From Verticillium longisporum (Eukaryota > Ascomycota > Sordariomycetes > Glomerellales > Plectosphaerellaceae): a DNA stretch of 64,000 bases. This document shows, in pieces, positions 58,673 through 64,000 of the stretch. Below the pieces are notes generated by a model. The model was not told where the DNA came from, did not search any database, and saw only the letters and a program-made list of their open reading frames with translations. Location: the NCBI GenBank assembly GCA_019188255.1, contig JAETXT010000004.1:5580001-5644000 (forward strand), written 5' to 3'. Both the position numbers and the translations under genes were made by a program. How positions within the stretch are numbered: the stretch's first letter is position 1; every line of letters begins with the position of its first letter.

Positions 58673-59016
58673 ATCGTTGGCCCGAATGAAGCCTCCTCAA
58701 GGGGATGAGAAGACCCCTGTGCATGCGGAGCTCATAAAATGGCCTGAAAGAATTGGATGGCACGAAGTACTACTTGCGGGATCTATGGGCACGGCAAGTC
58801 AGGTCTTCCCAAACATGTGCCGGATAGTACCTTAATCGCCATCAAATTATACGCTTGACATGGTTCATGATGTGCTGGCGATTTAACTTTGATTTCGCAT
58901 CATGCTGAGGGCTTGTCGGGTACTACACAGGGTACAACAAACATGACAAGATGTACGCCTCCCAGAAGGGATGAATCTGATTCCTCCTACCGTTCGAATG
59001 CCCATTTCATCGGCAC
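58673..59016. other. Intergenic, convergent 3' ends
   Basis: Gap between the secreted peptide gene and the convergent MFS transporter; no coding signal. Confidence 0.5.
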
Positions 59017-60737
59017 TTAGTACACGTAGATGAAATCCTCGTTCTTCAGATCCGTCATATCATGTAGCGCGTTATCCTCCTGCAAGGTCCTCTGCTGTCT
59101 CTGTTGCCCGTCCTCTTCGAGCTCGATATCAACAGCCTTGCTCTGCTCCATGTTGCGGTTGCGCATCATCGACTCATCGACAACGACGGCATTCTTTCCG
59201 AGCTCCTCGCGGCGCTTAGCGTGACGCCTGTTCAGAAACATCAGATAGAATGGGATCGTGATGCCCAGAGCCGCAACGAGAACAAACATGATCAGGTTGG
59301 AGATGAGACCAGGGCGGTACAAGGGCGCGTCACTGGGCTGGTAGATCAAGGGTCCTGTATCGGTCAGCATGCTATTCGGGTGATCGGCTTTTTCCGGGGC
59401 GATGCCCATACCAACAATGTTGCCGACGCACATGAAAGCGAACACCATGCCGCTTGTCGTCTTCTTCTTGGTGTCCCCCGCCGTGTTCTGCGCCTGCCAC
59501 GAATAGACGAGCGGCGTAATGGCCGCCATGCAGCTGACGAGATAATAGCCAAAGAGTAGCACGGCCTTCTGTTCGCGCGGCACCGTGAGCATGAGAACCG
59601 AGCCGATAATGGGTAAGACTGCAGTTCCGGCGATGACAAGCCCCTTGCGTTGAAAGCGTGTTGCAATCCAACCAGTCCCCATGATGGCGATGATCTGGAT
59701 GACCCCAAAGGGAATATTGAACAGGATGGTCTGAAACTCGCTGTAGCCAAAGGAGCGAACAATCAGGTTGCCAAACGTTCCGATACCGCCACTGGCGATG
59801 GAAATGGCCAATATCAACATGGACCAGCACCAAGTCTTGACGTCGAGGAGGGTTTCGATGGCATGGTCCCAGCGCCACTGGCGGGAGGCGACACCCATCT
59901 GGTTGGCGCGCAGTCGTTCGACCGCGATGAGCTTTTCGCGTTGCTTTAGGTACTTGGTCTCCATCGGGGAATCGGGCATTAGTATGAGCACAATGACGGC
60001 CCACACAATCGTGAGAAGGCCACAGAAGAGGAAGATGACCTGATAGCGGTACAAGCTATCACTCTTGATATGGCCAAGGCCGTAGGTCGCCAGACTCCCA
60101 ATGATGAAGGTAAGGCCATTCATGGCGCTCCAAGCAGACGTGACCTGCCGCGATCGTCAGGCTCGAATGGACAGGTGTGCAAAGGCAGTCATCTCACCAT
60201 TGTCTGCTCCTGTCTCCTCCACCACATCTGCGTGACAGCAACGCAGCTCGGTGCAATCATGGCCTCGAAAGTGCCCAAACAAAACCTCATGCCAAGCAGA
60301 CCAGCAAAGTTTGTGGGCGCTGCCATGATAGCCTGCGATACGCCCCAGAGGAACACGGCGCCTGCGATGACCTTTCCGTAGGGCAGCTTGACAAGGATGA
60401 AGGCCGCAGCAGGCTGCCAGACGAGCTGGGCGAAGTACAGGATGCTGCTGAGCCAGGAATACTGACGGCCGACGAGATTGGCATCTTCAATGATGCCAAA
60501 GATGGACACATAGCTGAGCGAGCTCTTGTCGAGCTGCTGGAAGAAGTAACTGCCGAGAAGAATGGGAAGAACACGCCAGTTGATGCGACGCAGGACGGCG
60601 CGTTCCTCTTCGTAGGTGTAGGAGATTTCGCCATGGGCAGCGAGGAACTCGGCAGCCCTTTCGCGCAAGGCATTGGGGCCAGCCGGCGTCGGCGTGACAG
60701 GATTGCTGGGCGTCGCTTCGTTGTTGGATGTAGCCAT
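59017..60737 (-). CDS. MFS transporter, anion:cation symporter (Dal5/allantoate permease-like) family
   Basis: Exons 60737-60198 and 60144-59017 with a 53-nt intron give 555 residues. The ACS-family start is clear: RAVLRRINWRVLPILLGSYFFQQLDKSSLSYV with helix 1, then LVWQPAAAFILVKLPYGK, MRFCLGTFEAMIAPS, and after the intron SAWSAMNG. Twelve helices are expected, with an acidic C-terminal tail of about 65 residues. The family imports organic anions such as allantoate, ureidosuccinate, nicotinate or sugar acids with protons. The ATG at 60737 is chosen; another at 60833 adds a stretch without family match. It is divergent from the Gfo/Idh oxidoreductase, so the two may share regulation. Confidence 0.86.
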
Positions 60738-61803
60738 GTTGGTGGGTCTTCGAAAGCAAGCAAATTTGAGCGAAATGGACGAAACCTCAACCTTGAAGCT
60801 CAAGGCGGTTCTTTCTGCTGCTGATTTTTTCATCGCTATTCAGTCCTATCCAGCGTCTTTATTCTCTCATGATCCGTCGATCTCCTCGAGATCGTCGCTT
60901 TGAGCTGCCATGCTTCCCCGCAAAGAGACGTTACCAGCGATGCTTGACCTGAGTCAACTGCCATAGAACGTCACACGGCATGCGCAAGCACCTCAACGGC
61001 ACTGGCTTTTAGCCGTACCATAACCCCGGACTTGGAAGTGCGGCATGCCTGGCGGCTCACACATGGCAGTGGCCGGGGTAACAAGCTTGTCTCCGACTCG
61101 GGGTAGAAGAACGACATGGCGTCTCAACGCTAATGAGCCGCAGGATCGACTCCACGAGACTAAATAGCGTAGACAGCTGGTCATTGGGGGAAAAACGTGT
61201 CCGAAGGAGAAATGTTCGGTCCAAGATGGGGACGAGACGAGTGGGAACGCTATTCAAGGTAGAGACGATCCTCTCTGAGTAGACGACCGACAGCGGAAAG
61301 GTCTGGCACTGAGTGCGCGCTGCGTCGGGGCATTTTCAACGGCTTGTTGGCTGGACCTGGCGTCCGCAGTGACTGTGACAGCGGCAGAAAGGCTAAGCTC
61401 GTAAGAGGCCCAGCGGCCCACAAAGGCACCCCACCTGATGCCACTCTGTGGGGGAGGGGGAAGGGGGAAGGAAAGAGGGAGAAGGAGGGGTCATGGAAGT
61501 GTTGCACCTTCTCGCTGGATTCTGCCTGATATCGGCTGCTGGGGGAAAGCCCGCCGAAGGCTTCTGCTAGCTCTATCCACCATTGGCCATGATGGCATTG
61601 TTTCGGTGGCGGGGGCCGAGCTCTGTACTGGACTGACGTTGGAGGAGCTGGTCACTTCATCGGAGAGGGAAGGAATAACTTGAGCGAACCTGCTGCTGCT
61701 ACTTCCTGCTGGCCTTCTGTTGGACTGACAGACGACACCAATCAATCCCAACAGTTCCGAACAGCCTTCATCGCCTCCGTCCACGTACCACCGACCCGAC
61801 ACC
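60738..61803. other. Divergent promoter region, MFS / oxidoreductase
   Basis: About 1.1 kb shared upstream region. No gene recognised; includes a G/A-rich purine stretch near 61445-61495. Confidence 0.5.
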
Positions 61804-63100
61804 ATGTCTGACGGAAGGAAAAAGTACGCCGTCGTCGGCACCGGTGGCCGCTCTGGCTTCTTCTACTCGGCCATCGCCAAGGACTACAGCGCAACATCCT
61901 GCATCGTTGCCCTCTGCGATACCAACCAGACGCGCATGAACTATGCAAATGCCAAGCTCGCCTCTCTCGGTCATGGCGAGGTGCCGACCTTCCTCGCCGC
62001 CGACTTTGACAAGATGATTCAGGAGACCAAGCCCGACGAGGTCATCGTCACGACCATGGACCGCACCCACAACAAGTACATCGTGCGAGCGATAGAGCTC
62101 GGCTGCAACGTCATCACCGAGAAACCCATGACCATCGACGCCCCGAGGTGTCGCGAGATCTTCTCCGCCGTCGAGCGCACCAAGCAAAACGTCCGCGTCA
62201 CGTTCAACTACCGCTACGCCCCGCACAACACCAAGATTTTCGAAATCATCCGCTCGGGCGCCATTGGCAAGGTGACGAGCGTCCACTTTGAGTGGATGCT
62301 CAACACGAGCCACGGCGCCGACTACTTCCGCCGCTGGCACCGCGACAAGCGCAACAGCGGCGGCCTCCTCGTCCACAAGTCGACCCACCACTTCGACCTC
62401 GTCAACTTTTGGCTGCAGTCCCGTCCTCAGACCGTCTACGCCACCGGCGACCTCGCCTTTACGGTCGCGAGAACGCAGAGGCCCGCGGTGTCTCCGAGTT
62501 CTACACACGCACCCACGGCAGCGACGTCGCCAAGAAGGACCCCTTTGCCCTGCACCTCGAGAACAGCGAAGCCCTGAAGGGCATGTACCTGGACGCCGAG
62601 CACGAGGACGCCTACTACCGCGACCAGAGTGTTTTCGGCGACGGCATCAGCATCGAGGACACGATGAACGTCCTCGTCAAGTACCGCAGCGGCGCGAGTC
62701 TGACCTACTCCTTGACGGCCTACGCCCCCTGGGAGGGCTTCCGTGTCAACTTCAACGGCACTGGCGGCAGGCTCGAGGTGGAGGTTGTCGAGAACAGCTA
62801 CGTCAACTCTGGTGGTGACCAGGCCGACGAGGGTCGCTCGAGAAGAGGTCCATCGTGCTGAGGAAACTGTTTGAGAAGCCCCAGGAGATTGAGCTCGGTG
62901 AGAGTGTTGGTGCCCACGGTGGTGGCGATACGGTGCTGCTGAACGACCTGTTCGGCGAGCCCGTGTCGGACGAATACATGCGGGCGGCGAGTCACGTTGA
63001 CGGCGCCGCGTCTATCCTGACGGGCATTGCGGCGAACCGCTCCATCGCGACGGGGCAGGTCGTTAATGTCGATGACATCCTGCAGGTGCCGGAGAAATAG
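61804..63100 (+). CDS. Gfo/Idh/MocA family oxidoreductase, two frameshifts
   Basis: Single exon. The N-terminal Rossmann domain has YAVVGTGGRSGFF and ALCDTN, and the family's EKPM motif (EKP) near residue 107. The C-terminal alpha/beta domain includes NYRYAPHN, HHFDLVNFWL and the late RSIVLRKLF region. Two single-base losses break the frame: near 62456-62462 (TTTACGG where TTCTACGG keeps frame) and at 62830-62834 (a short G run). With both restored, length is 1299 nt or 432 residues. These enzymes oxidise or reduce sugars, inositols or related cyclic polyols with NAD(P). The divergent transporter may bring in its substrate. Two losses of the same kind suggest sequence error. Confidence 0.86.
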
Positions 63101-63266
63101 GGGAGGGTTGGCCACAAATGATACACTACGCTAGAACATAGACACACGTTTGACTTGCATTACTGGACAATTGTGTATGACTGCTTGAATTTCCACGGAC
63201 TGCTTTAATCAGAGATTACTTGACAATTAGATCATGATGCCCCGACCCTGAAGATCTCTTGCATCG

Positions 63267-63554
63267 CTACCCCAAGGCCTTTGCGAAGCCCGCATCACCA
63301 ATATAGTCGGCGAATTCCCGCCCGCGCTGCCGTGCCGCCAGCCGCTGACCCTGCGATACCTTGCCCTTCTCCAGGTACTCTATGTAGGCGCAGAGCACAA
63401 TGTACGTCGCGTGGGGGTTCTTGGAAAAGTCCCACTCATCGGTGACGGCCTCTTTGAAGCTGCCGTCGTAGGCCTTGGAGAACCACTCGCTTCGAAGAAA
63501 GACGGCTCGATCAGCTTCGAAACTGACGCCATCCTTGGAGGTTATTCTGACCAT
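63267..63554 (-). CDS. Short BTB/POZ-domain ORF, probably partial
   Basis: 95 residues, single exon from ATG 63554. The BTB start is recognisable: V-x-I-x-SKDG-x-SFEADRAVFLRSEWFSKAYDGSFKEA, then the DP-x-VF-type segment NPHATYIVLCAYIEYLEKGKV. Fungal BTB proteins normally continue for 200 or more residues with the C-terminal half of the fold; here a TAG follows shortly after. It may be a truncated copy, a gene fragment or a gene whose later exons I could not find. BTB domains mediate dimerisation and cullin-3 binding. Confidence 0.5.
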   Translation of the reverse strand: MVRITSKDGVSFEADRAVFLRSEWFSKAYDGSFKEAVTDEWDFSKNPHATYIVLCAYIEYLEKGKVSQGQRLAARQRGREFADYIGDAGFAKALG

Positions 63555-63910
63555 CCTGACGTCTGATGAGTATTTCTTTATTTGGTGTTTCGTTTGTATA
63601 GATGGACAAGGGGGATCCTACTTTGGGAACGGGGAGGCGAGCACGAGTGTATTTGCCCTTGAGGATGGACTTGAGTGCCAACAATCCAGAGCTGGGTGGG
63701 AATGGACGACATATTTATAGTCTCATGATGCCATAAACTCATTCGGGGTCTACCGTATCAACATGCACATGGCATCGAGTGGAATTCTTCGGGCGTATGA
63801 TTCGTCATAAGGTGCCAAGCTGCACTTTGGGTGCCAACCATCCCATCGACAGGCCCGCGCCGAAGCCCGGAGCTCATGCACTTCAGACTTGCGCATTGGC
63901 CGCAATAAAT

Positions 63911-63928
63911 CCGAAAGTGCACTTTCGG
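63911..63928. repeat. Perfect 18-bp palindrome
   Basis: ccgaaagtgcactttcgg reads the same on both strands, with no loop. Confidence 0.85.
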
Positions 63929-63932
63929 GCAG

Positions 63933-63973
63933 CCTCACTGCCTGCTTACCTGCAGGCCGGTCAGGCAGTGAGG
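63933..63973. repeat. 12-bp inverted repeat with 17-nt loop
   Basis: Arms cctcactgcctg (63933-63944) and caggcagtgagg (63962-63973) are perfectly complementary. The loop itself contains the palindrome cctgcagg. A partial third copy (acctcact) follows at about 63987-63994. It could be the edge of a miniature inverted-repeat element that continues past the window. Confidence 0.8.
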
Positions 63974-64000
63974 TAAACCTAAAGTACCTCACTCTGGATG

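Larger units (their letters stand above)
63555..64000. other. Intergenic at window end with two hairpins
   Basis: No gene. It ends in two adjacent perfect inverted repeats, listed separately. Confidence 0.5.

Noticed and set aside
62292..62861. Separate gene starting within the oxidoreductase
   Set aside because: It is the same Gfo/Idh protein continued in another frame after a single-base loss.

Overview
The window is eukaryotic DNA from a filamentous ascomycete, most likely Pezizomycotina and probably Sordariomycetes. The evidence is short GT-AG introns (mostly 48-110 nt, many with CTAAC/CTGAC-like branch sites), intergenic gaps of 0.3-2 kb, and typical families: a HET-domain protein, Zn2Cys6 regulators, a LaeA-like methyltransferase, cytochromes P450, sugar porters, a GH43 glycosidase, a pectin lyase, and a Doa10 ligase about 1770 residues long. 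I saw no tRNA, rRNA, CRISPR or intact transposon. Gene identities come from motif and family recognition only; no database search was possible.

Layout. 1-4.3 kb: a GNAT acetyltransferase and a five-exon secreted pectin lyase. 5.5-16.6 kb: two divergent ER genes, a large repeat-rich membrane protein ending in RDEL and the ERAD ubiquitin ligase Doa10/Ssm4. 17.1-27.8 kb: a BIM1/X325-type copper-binding GPI protein, a ferric-reductase-type flavocytochrome, arginyl-tRNA synthetase with mitochondrial and cytosolic starts, and a P450. 29.4-33.5 kb: a sugar porter converging on a Zn2Cys6 regulator (TF1). 34.3-37.4 kb: a short-chain reductase and a HET protein. 39.0-48.9 kb: a run of biosynthesis-type genes (branched-chain aminotransferase-like, alcohol-acetyltransferase-like, YCII-domain, enoyl/zinc-type reductase, pisatin-demethylase-like P450, LaeA-like methyltransferase) with no polyketide or peptide synthase in the window; two members look damaged. 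49.9-56.6 kb: a glycan-utilisation type locus with a GH43 glycosidase, a second regulator (TF2, a clear paralogue of TF1) and a second sugar porter; both TF2 and the porter carry premature stops. 58.4-64 kb: a small cysteine-rich secreted peptide with a Kex2-type site, an anion/cation-symporter (Dal5-like) MFS protein divergent from a Gfo/Idh/MocA oxidoreductase, and a truncated BTB-domain ORF.

Two cross-cutting observations matter for anyone using this annotation. First, at least seven single-base indels, mostly missing bases in short homopolymer runs, interrupt otherwise well-conserved genes (the RDEL protein twice, ArgRS, HET, the second sugar porter, the Gfo/Idh gene twice). The essential ArgRS gene is among them, so sequencing or assembly error is the simplest explanation. 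Second, several introns can only be closed in frame with an AAG 3' splice site, so standard gene callers may miss exons here, including the cysteine-rich exon of the small secreted peptide.
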